Source: Streptomyces mirabilis (lineage in GTDB: Bacteria > Actinomycetota > Actinomycetes > Streptomycetales > Streptomycetaceae). From it: a stretch of 64,000 nt of DNA. This document shows positions 32,720-40,221 of the stretch, one piece after another. The notes beneath the pieces were generated by a model that worked only from the letters and a program-made list of their open reading frames with translations, did no database searches and was not told the DNA's origin. Numbering within the stretch: position 1 is the first letter of the stretch; each line of letters begins with the position of its first letter. The position numbers were made by a program, and so were the translations under genes. The stretch covers positions 7,254,001-7,318,000 of the forward strand of contig NZ_CP074102.1 in assembly GCF_018310535.1 (NCBI RefSeq), in the 5' to 3' direction.

Positions 32720-33353
32720 TTCGTCATTCCCGCACCACCCCGCAGGGCGGGGGGTGCGCCCCCACGACACCCGCGGACCGCACCTTGCGTGTACCAGTGC
32801 CAGTATCGGTACCGGTATCGGAAGCGGTACCGCGGTCACCGCGCGGACGTCGGAAACCGGAGCCGGAGTCCCGGTCGCAGCCGCCATCGGAACCGGTGGC
32901 GTCCCGTCCTGTGGTGCGTCCATGTGGACCGCGCGGCTCCGCTCGCTCATGTCCGGCGTGGGACGTCGGCCGGACCGCCGCGCAGTTGCCCGCGCCGCTC
33001 GCGGTCATCGCCGCCGGCATGTGGCGCGGGCGGCGGGCGCGTCGCAGGCATTGACCTGCTGTCGCGGGCACTGACCTGCGAAGTCTCGAACTCCGCATCG
33101 CTACGCCGCTTCGCGGGACGCGCCCCCCGCATCGACCCGTCGACCAGGGTGAACGCCGGACCGACGCGAGCGAGCCGCCCTTCGGACGCGCACCAGCCGC
33201 CCGCTCGTGTCGGTGCGACCCGCCCGGGCCCGTCCAGATCTGCCCAGAGCTGCCCAGGCCCGTCCAGACCCACCCGAGCCCCTCCACCTCCCCACCAACA
33301 CCAACCACACGCACGCCGGTTCGGCACCACCCCCTCGCGAAGACCCACCGCCC

Positions 33354-33380
33354 AACCGCCGCCCGCACGGCGGTTGTTTT
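33354..33380 (+). terminator. Orphan intrinsic terminator in gene-free region
   Basis: Perfect stem AACCGCCG/CGGCGGTT with a six-base loop, followed by GTTTTC. The upstream tRNA has its own terminator, so this implies either an unannotated rightward transcript or transcriptional insulation of the ABC operon. Confidence 0.7.
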
Positions 33381-33536
33381 CGGCCCGGCCCCACACTCGC
33401 CCGACCCGCCGTTTCCTGTTCGGCAACCCGACCGCACGCCCCGGACCTGCACACTCGTGCGCCTCCATGGGAGCGGCGCCCCCAATGCCCGCCGCCACGC
33501 GGCCGAACCGCGTCACACCAATTCCTGTCCGAATCA

Positions 33537-33565
33537 TTGACGCGCCTGGAAGCCCTCCGTACCTT
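33537..33565 (+). promoter_or_regulatory. Promoter of the sugar ABC/lyase operon
   Basis: TTGACG, 17-base spacer, TACCTT: the nearest to the vegetative consensus in this window. The predicted transcription start, about 33572, falls inside the first LacI-type palindrome, so binding there would block initiation. Confidence 0.7.
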
Positions 33566-33570
33566 GTGCC

Positions 33571-33584
33571 AGCAAGCGCTTACT
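33571..33584. promoter_or_regulatory. LacI-type operator palindrome 1
   Basis: AGCAAGCGCTTACT, centred on GCGC, 12 of 14 positions symmetric with a perfect AAGCGCTT core. This is the half-site architecture of LacI/GalR repressors (CG centre). Confidence 0.65.
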
Positions 33585-33596
33585 TGAAACGATTCA
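33585..33596. promoter_or_regulatory. LacI-type operator palindrome 2
   Basis: TGAAACGATTCA, 10 of 12 positions symmetric around CG, directly next to palindrome 1. No LacI-family gene lies in this window, so the repressor would be encoded elsewhere. Confidence 0.55.
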
Positions 33597-33630
33597 TGCA
33601 GGTGCAACGACGTCGCGGGGAGGCCCGACT

Positions 33631-34920
33631 GTGGGAAACAACGGGAGTGTTGAGAGGCGTACGGTCCTCAAGGCGGCCGGAGCTTCACTGGCCACGCTGG
33701 GGCTGGCCGCGACGACGGGCTGCGGCGGGGACAGTGGCAGTTCCGGGGACGGGACGGTCACGATCCGGTACGCCTGGTGGGGTGCCGACGAGCGGGCGAA
33801 GAAGATCAACCAGTCCATCGCGCTCTTCGAGAAGAAGTACCCGAAGATCAAGGTGAAGACCGACTTCCAGGATTACGTGGCCTTTTGGGAGAAGTTCCAG
33901 ACCCAGGCCGCCGGTGGAAATCCCCCGGACGTATTCCAGAACGCGGTCGGATTCCTGCGGAAGTACGACAAGAGAGGCATCCTGCTCGACCTCAAGCCTC
34001 AGATAGACGCGGGAAATCTGAGCCTCGACAACTTCCGCGCCGGAGTGGAGAAGGTCGGCCAGGTCGACGGAAAGCAGCTCGGTATTCCGGTCGGATCCAA
34101 CACCATGTCACTTGTCATCGACGAGAAGGTGTTTGAGAAGGCGGGCATCAAGCCGAAGCAGGGCTGGACCTGGGACGAGTACTTCGCCGCCCTGAAGAAG
34201 ATCCACGACACCCAGAAGCTGGCCGGCGACACCGGCTACTTCAGCATCATGTACCTGTACGACCTCTACCTCCGGCAGAACGGCAAGGCGTTCTTCACCA
34301 AGGACGGACTCGGATTCGACGAGGCCGACCTGACGGAGTGGTGGACGGACGGCTACAACCGCGTCAAGGCAGGCATCGTCACCGACCCCAAGCGGGTCGA
34401 GCAGGACAAGCCCAAGTCCTCGCTCTCGGCGGCCCACGGCGCCTCCGAGTTCACCTGGGACAACTTCACGGTCCGCTACACCGCCGAGGGCACCAGCACC
34501 TACGGCCTCGCGCCGATCCCGACCACCGACGGCAAGCAGACCGGTCAGTACCTCGCCTCCCTGATGCTGAGCGCCTCCGCCCGCACCAAGCACCCCAAGG
34601 AAGTCGCCCAGTTCATCAACTTCATGGTCCACGACCCCGAGGTCGGCAAGATCATGGGCTACGACCGGGGCATCCTCGCCACCACCGAGCAGTTCGACGC
34701 GTACAAGCCGACCGACGCGCCCAACCAGGCGATCGCGAAGTACGAGACGGATGTCGCCGCGGCCGGTGTGCTCGGCACCATCACCCCGCACCCGGCCGGA
34801 GCCGACACCTGCGAGTCCGCCTTCCTGCGCATCGGCGGTGACATGTCGCAGGGCACGACCAAGGTCGCCGACGCGGTCAAGCAGTTCTTCTCCGAGGCGA
34901 AGACCGCCCTCGCCGCCTGA
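33631..34920 (+). CDS. Sugar ABC transporter substrate-binding lipoprotein
   Basis: 429-residue extracellular solute-binding protein, family 1. A twin-Arg-containing signal (VERRTVLKAAGASLATLGL) ends in a lipobox with Cys near residue 31 (TGC), so export is by Tat with lipid anchoring. Mature segments typical of oligosaccharide binders follow: AWWGADERAKKINQSIALFE, NPPDVFQNAVGFL, WTWDEYFAALKKI. First gene of an operon with two permeases, a YesL-like protein and a lyase-like enzyme; no ATPase gene is included, so a shared MsiK-type ATPase is probable. GTG 33631 is preceded by GGGGAGG. Confidence 0.93.
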   Translation: MGNNGSVERRTVLKAAGASLATLGLAATTGCGGDSGSSGDGTVTIRYAWWGADERAKKINQSIALFEKKYPKIKVKTDFQDYVAFWEKFQTQAAGGNPPDVFQNAVGFLRKYDKRGILLDLKPQIDAGNLSLDNFRAGVEKVGQVDGKQLGIPVGSNTMSLVIDEKVFEKAGIKPKQGWTWDEYFAALKKIHDTQKLAGDTGYFSIMYLYDLYLRQNGKAFFTKDGLGFDEADLTEWWTDGYNRVKAGIVTDPKRVEQDKPKSSLSAAHGASEFTWDNFTVRYTAEGTSTYGLAPIPTTDGKQTGQYLASLMLSASARTKHPKEVAQFINFMVHDPEVGKIMGYDRGILATTEQFDAYKPTDAPNQAIAKYETDVAAAGVLGTITPHPAGADTCESAFLRIGGDMSQGTTKVADAVKQFFSEAKTALAA

Positions 34921-35888
34921 TGGGAACCGCCGTGACGCTCGTCAAGGACTCTCCGCCCGACGCCCCGGAGATACGCCCCGAGGCCCCGGCCGCCAAAAAG
35001 CGGCGTGGGCGCCGGGAAAACCTCGCCGGCTATCTCTTCATGTCCCCGTGGATCGCGGGCTTCCTGCTGCTGACCGCGGGCCCGATGGCCGCCTCCCTCT
35101 ACTTCGCGTTCACCGACTACAACCTCTTCAATTCGCCGAAGTGGATCGGCTTCGACAACTTCACCAAGATGTTCCACGATCCGCGGTGGCAGAAGTCGGT
35201 CGAGGTGACGGCCAAGTACGTCGTCATCGGCACCCCGCTCAAGCTGCTGCTCGCGCTCGGAGTCGCCCTCCTGCTCGCACAGAGCCGCCGAGGGCAGGCC
35301 TTCTACCGGGCCGCCTTCTACGCCCCGTCGCTCATCGGTGCCAGTGTCTCCATCGGATTCGTGTGGCGCGCGCTCTTCTCGGACGACGCCATCGTGGACC
35401 GCACGCAGTCGTTCCTCGGTTTCCACACGGGAGGGTGGGTCGGCGACCCGAACTGGGTGCTCTACAGCCTGGTCGCGCTCACCGTCTGGCAGTTCGGCGC
35501 ACCCATGGTGATCTTCCTCGCCGGACTCAAGCAGGTGCCGAGGGAGCTGTACGAGGCAGCGGAGGTGGACGGCGCCGGACCGTTCCGCAGGTTCTGGAAC
35601 ATCACCCTGCCGATGATCTCGCCGGTGCTCTTCTTCAACGTGCTCCTGGAGACCATCCACTCCTTCCAGATCTTCGGCTCCGCCTACGTGGTCTCCAACA
35701 CCCAGTGCGGACCGGCCGACGCCACGCTCGTCTACACCTGCTACCTGTACCAGAAGGGCTTCAAGGAGTCCCAGATGGGCTTCGCGTCCGCCATGGCCTG
35801 GATGCTGCTGCTCGCCGTGGCGCTGGTGACGGCCGTCCTCTTCTGGTCCCAGAAGCGGTGGGTGCACTACGAGGAGGACGCCCGATGA
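34920..35888 (+). CDS. Sugar ABC transporter permease (MalF-like)
   Basis: 322 residues, six transmembrane helices starting at YLFMSPWIAGFLLL after a charged N-terminus. The EAA loop is YEAAEVDGAGPFRRFWNITL (about residues 217-236). ATG 34920 overlaps the last base of the upstream stop; a GTG at 34932 with GAACCGCC upstream is an alternative. It pairs with the next gene as the heterodimeric membrane channel. Confidence 0.93.
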   Translation: MGTAVTLVKDSPPDAPEIRPEAPAAKKRRGRRENLAGYLFMSPWIAGFLLLTAGPMAASLYFAFTDYNLFNSPKWIGFDNFTKMFHDPRWQKSVEVTAKYVVIGTPLKLLLALGVALLLAQSRRGQAFYRAAFYAPSLIGASVSIGFVWRALFSDDAIVDRTQSFLGFHTGGWVGDPNWVLYSLVALTVWQFGAPMVIFLAGLKQVPRELYEAAEVDGAGPFRRFWNITLPMISPVLFFNVLLETIHSFQIFGSAYVVSNTQCGPADATLVYTCYLYQKGFKESQMGFASAMAWMLLLAVALVTAVLFWSQKRWVHYEEDAR

Positions 35889-36757
35889 GCACCACCCTGC
35901 GCAAGCCCCTCGAAGTCGGCAGCCGCAGGCGCACCGGCTCGCTCGTCTGGCACGTCGGCGCCCTGCTGATCCTCGCGGTCGTCCTCTATCCCGTCATCTG
36001 GGTCGTCGGCGCCTCGTTCAAGCCCAGCCGGGACATCATCGGCAGCCTGAACCTGTTCCCGACCAGCCCGGTCCTCGGCAACTTCAAGGGCCTGGCCGAC
36101 GGCATCGCGGACATCTCGATCGCGACCTTCTTCCAGAACTCCCTCTTCTACGCGCTCGGCTCCGTCGTCGGCATCCTCATCTCCTGCTCGCTGACGGCCT
36201 ACGCCTTCGCCAAGATCCGGTTCGCCGGCCGGAACCTGCTGTTCTCCCTCATGATCGGCACGCTTCTGCTGCCCTATCACGTGCTGCTCATCCCGCAGTA
36301 CGTGATGTTCCAGAAGATGGAGCTGGTCAACACCTACGTTCCGCTGCTGATCGGCAAGTACCTGGCCACCGAGGCGTTCTTCGTCTTCCTCATGGTCCAG
36401 TTCATGCGGAACCTGCCGCGCGAACTGGACGAGGCGGCCCGGCTCGACGGCTGTGGCCATCTGCGGATCTACTGGTCGATCGTGCTGCCGCTGTGCCGCC
36501 CCGCCCTCATCACCAGCGCGATCTTCACCTTCATCAACGCCTGGAACGACTTCATGGGGCCGCTGATCTACCTCAACGAGCCCAGCAAGTACACGGTCTC
36601 GCTCGGCATGATGATGTTCCGCGACCAGGAGGGCGTCGCCAACTACGGCGGCATGATCGCGATGTCGCTGGTCGCCCTGCTGCCCGTACTCCTCTTCTTC
36701 CTCGCCTTCCAGCGGTATCTGATCGACGGTATGGCGACCTCCGGACTGAAGGGCTGA
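35885..36757 (+). CDS. Sugar ABC transporter permease (MalG-like)
   Basis: 290 residues with six helices (LLILAVVLYPVIWVVGASF first) and the EAA loop ELDEAARLDGCGHLRIYWSI. The start overlaps the preceding stop in ATGA, so translation is coupled. Members of this CUT1 subgroup (YtcP/LplC-like) take up di- and oligosaccharides from plant polysaccharides. Confidence 0.93.
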   Translation: MSTTLRKPLEVGSRRRTGSLVWHVGALLILAVVLYPVIWVVGASFKPSRDIIGSLNLFPTSPVLGNFKGLADGIADISIATFFQNSLFYALGSVVGILISCSLTAYAFAKIRFAGRNLLFSLMIGTLLLPYHVLLIPQYVMFQKMELVNTYVPLLIGKYLATEAFFVFLMVQFMRNLPRELDEAARLDGCGHLRIYWSIVLPLCRPALITSAIFTFINAWNDFMGPLIYLNEPSKYTVSLGMMMFRDQEGVANYGGMIAMSLVALLPVLLFFLAFQRYLIDGMATSGLKG

Positions 36758-36758
36758 G

Positions 36759-37388
36759 ATGGCCACCAGCCAGCCGCGGGCGCGGGCAGAGCAAAAAAGG
36801 CGTGCGAAGGCGCGCAAGGCACCCCGCGAGTCCGTCTTCGCCGAACGTTTCGGCGTGTTTGCGGAGTGTCTGCTCACTGGAGTGTGGATCGCGGTGGCCT
36901 CGCTGCCGCTGGTCACCTACCCCGCCGCGTTCGCGGCCGGTGCACGGCATCTGCGGCGGCGTACGTCCCACGAGGCGGGCGGCCTGAGGGAGTTCGTCGC
37001 CGACTTCCGGACCGCCGTCCGGGGCGGCTGGATCGCCGGGGTCGCCGGATGGGCGGCGGCGGCCGCGGTCTGGGTGGACGTCCAGGCCGTGCGTGCCGGG
37101 ATCCCCGGCGGCCCGCTCGTCGGGGCCGTCGGCCTCTTCGCCCTGATCGGCCTCGCCGTGGCCGGGCTGCGCGCGGCGGCCGTCTGGGAACCCGGCGCCT
37201 CCTGGCGGGCGCTGCTGGCGAAGGCAGGACGCCGTACGGTCCTCGATCCGGCCGGCTCATTCCTGCTCGTGGGCGGACTGGCCGTCGTGGCTGCTTCCGC
37301 CCTGTTCATCGCGCCGCTGGCGGTCCCCGTCCTGGGGGCCGTCGCGGCGGCGGCCGTCGCCGTCGAGGCGCGCCACCGCCGCCGCTGA
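36759..37388 (+). CDS. YesL-like (DUF624) membrane protein
   Basis: 209 residues. A basic N-terminus is followed by four to five helices; the segment GVWIAVASLPLVTYPAAFAA matches the DUF624/YesL signature (helix, LPxVT, small residues). YesL-type proteins accompany rhamnogalacturonan and other oligosaccharide ABC systems in Bacillus and actinobacteria; their role is not known. It starts one base after the permease stop and 79 bases precede the lyase-like gene, so it belongs to the operon. Confidence 0.78.
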   Translation: MATSQPRARAEQKRRAKARKAPRESVFAERFGVFAECLLTGVWIAVASLPLVTYPAAFAAGARHLRRRTSHEAGGLREFVADFRTAVRGGWIAGVAGWAAAAAVWVDVQAVRAGIPGGPLVGAVGLFALIGLAVAGLRAAAVWEPGASWRALLAKAGRRTVLDPAGSFLLVGGLAVVAASALFIAPLAVPVLGAVAAAAVAVEARHRRR

Positions 37389-37467
37389 GCTTCTCGCAGG
37401 TCGGCGCCCCCGGCGTCGTACCTCTATCTGTCATGCCCCTGACTTCCCCGCACGGAAAGGAAAGGCC

Positions 37468-40200
37468 ATGTCTCCCATCCCCCGCAGGTCCCTGCTGAAG
37501 GCGGCCGCAGTCGCCGGAGCCGCCGCGCAGTTCAGCTGGGCCCTGGGAAGCACGAACGCGCAGGCCGCCGCCAGATCCGAGGCCGCCGACACCGACCCCG
37601 TGACCCTGGACTGGCTGGAGGACGGCGCCCTCGGCGCCGCCCCCGGCTCCACCGTCGGAGTGCCCTGGCCGAAGGGCGCGTACCAGCAGGACCAGGCCTT
37701 CGCGCTCACCGACGCCTCCGGCAAGGACGTGCCGGTGCAGTCCTGGCCGATCGCGTACTGGCCGGACGGCTCCCTCAAGTGGACGGCGCACGCGGTCAGT
37801 TCCGGCTCCGGGAAGCTCACGCTCGCCGCCGGTGCGCCCGCCGCCCCCGACAAGAAGGTGACCGTCGACAAGAGCGGCGGCACCATCGACATCTCGACCG
37901 GCGTCATCACCGCCAAGATCGGCAAGAGCGGCTCCACCCTCGTCAAATCGGTGAAGCGCGGCTCCACCGAGATCGCGAAGGACGGCCGGCTGGTGCTGAT
38001 CCGCCAGCCCGAGATCGAGGACGACGACCAGGGCGCGGAGAAGTACGAGCGGTTCGAGAGCGTCATCGGTGAGGTCACGGTCGAGCAGGAGGGTCCTGTC
38101 CGTGCCGTCGTCCGCATCGACGGCAAGCACCGCAAGGGCAGCCGCAGTTGGCTGCCGTTCTCGATCCGGCTGTACTTCTACGCGGGTGCCGACTCCTTCC
38201 GGATGGTGCACACCATCACCTTCGACGGGAAGCAGGAGCCGGGGAAGACGAGCGGCGACTTCATCCGCGGCCTCGGCGTCCGCTTCAACGTGCCGATGCG
38301 CGACGCCGCGTACGACCGGCACATCCGCATCGGCGGCGAGGGCTCCGGTCTGCTGCGGGAGGCCGTGCAGGGCATCACCGGGCTGCGCCGCGACCCGGGC
38401 GCGGCCGTGCAGGCGGCCCAGTTCGCGGGCGAGAAGCTGCCCGACCCGTCCACCTGGGACCAGCGGGTGACGACCCGCCTCCAGTACATCCCCGAGTGGG
38501 GCGACTACACCCTCTCCCAGCTCTCCGCCGACGGCTTCACCCTGCGCAAGCGCACGAAGAAGGGGCATGGCTGGATCGGCGCGGGCGGTGGACGCCGGGC
38601 GAGCGGGTTCGGTTACGTCGGCGGGGCGAGCGGCGGTCTCTCCTTCGGGCTCAGGGACTTCTGGGAGAAGTACCCGGCACAGCTCGACATCCGCGACGCC
38701 CAGACCGACGAGGCCGAGGTCACCCTCTGGCTCTGGTCGCCCGAGGCGCAGCCCATGGACCTGCGCTTCTACCACGACGGCATGGGCCAGGACACGTACG
38801 CCGAACAGCTCGAAGGCCTCAACATCACCTACGAGGACTACGAACCCGAGTTCGGCACCCCGTACGGCATCGCCCGCACCTCCGAACTCCTCTTCTGGGC
38901 CAACGAGTCGACGCCCACGCCCGAAACGCTCGCCGAACAGGTCGCGGCCGTAAGGGTGTTGCCGCAGCTGGCCGCCCCGCCCAAGCAGCTCATCAAGGCC
39001 AAGGTCTTCGGCGGCCTCTTCTCCGAGCCGGACCGCTCCACCGCCGCCAAGGCGAAGATCGAGGACCACCTCGACTTCCTCTTCACCTATTACAAGGACC
39101 AGGTGGAGATGCGCCGTTGGTACGGCTTCTGGGACTACGGCGACTTCATGCACTCGTACGACGCCGTGCGCCACCAGTGGCGCTACGACGTCGGCGGCTA
39201 CGCCTGGGACAACTCCGAGTTGTCGCCCGACATCTGGCTCTGGATGGCCTATCTCCGCTCGGGCCGCTCGGACATCTTCCGCTTCGCCGAGGCGCTCACC
39301 CGGCACACCGGCGAGGTCGACGTCTACCACCTCGGCCAGTGGGCGGGCCTCGGCACCCGGCACGGCGTGCAGCACTACGCCGACAGCGCCAAACAGCAGC
39401 GCATCGCCAACACCACATACCGCCGCTATCACTACTACCTCACCGCCGACGAGCGGGTCGGCGACCTCATGCACGCCAACGTCGACTCCGACGAGACGTT
39501 CCTCGTCCTCGACCCGATCCGCAAGATCCGCACCGAGCCGTACACCCCCGACCGGCACGCCCTGTCCATCGGCTTCGGCACCGACTGGAGCGGTCTGGTC
39601 TCGGCCTGGCTCACGGAGTGGGAGCGCAAGGGCCCGAAGTGGGAGAAGGCCAAGGCGCGTGTGCTGTCCACGATGGAGACGATCGCCGCCCAGCCCAACG
39701 GCTTCGTCCAGGGCAGCGGGCTCTACGACCTCGACACCGGCAAGTTCGCCGTCGCCTCCGCGCCGGTCGTGTCGGTCTCGCACCTCTCCGCCGTCTTCGG
39801 CCTGGGCGAACTGTGCGCCGAGCTGATCGACCTGGTCGACGTGCCGAAGTTCAAGGAGGTCTACCTCGACTACTGCCGCTACTTCAATGCCACCAAGACG
39901 GAACAGGCGGCACGCTACGGCTCCAACTTCGGCTCCCTGCTGCTGTTCCAGGGCCACTCGCGCCTCGACGCGTACGCCGCCGTACAGACCGGCGACGCGA
40001 CGCTCGCCAAGCGCGCGTGGACGAAGTTCTACAGCTCCGACGGCTACATGGAGTCCTCGCCCTGGAAGACCGAGCCACTGAGCGGCCCGGTCACCCTGGT
40101 TCCCGGCAGCGAGGCCAACTGGGTCAGTTCGAACGACAGCGCCCTGTACGGCCTCGCCGCCATCGAGAACCTGGCACTACTTGGCGACAAGATGCCGTAG
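37468..40200 (+). CDS. Secreted rhamnogalacturonan exolyase-like protein (PcRGLX/YetA type)
   Basis: 910 residues. A Tat signal (PRRSLLKAAAVAGAAAQFSW, cleavage near AQAAA) precedes what I read as the three-part PcRGLX/YetA architecture: an N-terminal barrel (VGVPWPKGAYQ...SLKWTAHAVSS), a central beta-sandwich (~220-480) and a C-terminal alpha/alpha toroid (RRWYGFWDYGDFMHSYD, VDVYHLGQWAGLGTRHG). Related fungal PcRGLX removes unsaturated disaccharides from rhamnogalacturonan I. No catalytic residue assignment can be made from memory. Ribosome-binding site GGAAAGGAAAGG. The operon context (oligosaccharide importer, YesL) agrees with extracellular depolymerisation and uptake. Confidence 0.8.
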   Translation: MSPIPRRSLLKAAAVAGAAAQFSWALGSTNAQAAARSEAADTDPVTLDWLEDGALGAAPGSTVGVPWPKGAYQQDQAFALTDASGKDVPVQSWPIAYWPDGSLKWTAHAVSSGSGKLTLAAGAPAAPDKKVTVDKSGGTIDISTGVITAKIGKSGSTLVKSVKRGSTEIAKDGRLVLIRQPEIEDDDQGAEKYERFESVIGEVTVEQEGPVRAVVRIDGKHRKGSRSWLPFSIRLYFYAGADSFRMVHTITFDGKQEPGKTSGDFIRGLGVRFNVPMRDAAYDRHIRIGGEGSGLLREAVQGITGLRRDPGAAVQAAQFAGEKLPDPSTWDQRVTTRLQYIPEWGDYTLSQLSADGFTLRKRTKKGHGWIGAGGGRRASGFGYVGGASGGLSFGLRDFWEKYPAQLDIRDAQTDEAEVTLWLWSPEAQPMDLRFYHDGMGQDTYAEQLEGLNITYEDYEPEFGTPYGIARTSELLFWANESTPTPETLAEQVAAVRVLPQLAAPPKQLIKAKVFGGLFSEPDRSTAAKAKIEDHLDFLFTYYKDQVEMRRWYGFWDYGDFMHSYDAVRHQWRYDVGGYAWDNSELSPDIWLWMAYLRSGRSDIFRFAEALTRHTGEVDVYHLGQWAGLGTRHGVQHYADSAKQQRIANTTYRRYHYYLTADERVGDLMHANVDSDETFLVLDPIRKIRTEPYTPDRHALSIGFGTDWSGLVSAWLTEWERKGPKWEKAKARVLSTMETIAAQPNGFVQGSGLYDLDTGKFAVASAPVVSVSHLSAVFGLGELCAELIDLVDVPKFKEVYLDYCRYFNATKTEQAARYGSNFGSLLLFQGHSRLDAYAAVQTGDATLAKRAWTKFYSSDGYMESSPWKTEPLSGPVTLVPGSEANWVSSNDSALYGLAAIENLALLGDKMP

Positions 40201-40221
40201 CCGTTCCCGGCCGGGGGCGCG

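Larger units (their letters stand above)
32674..33630. other. 957-bp gap between tRNA-Val and sugar ABC operon
   Basis: No convincing gene on either strand; frames here lack the strong GC3 bias of neighbouring genes. Contents: the tRNA terminator, a stretch of CGGTACCGGTATCGG-type repeats (about 32800-32840), a Pro/Arg-codon-like C-rich tract, an isolated terminator at 33354-33380, and the operon promoter and operators at 33537-33596. Confidence 0.6.

Noticed and set aside
32630..32950. Minus-strand frame ending GDTGIEPVTSSV
   Set aside because: The ending is the well-known false peptide produced by reading the complement of a tRNA gene; the rest has poor codon bias.
32705..33856. Long plus-strand frame across the tRNA-ABC gap
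   Set aside because: It runs through the promoter and into the binding-protein gene in another frame and has mixed third positions, so it is not coding.
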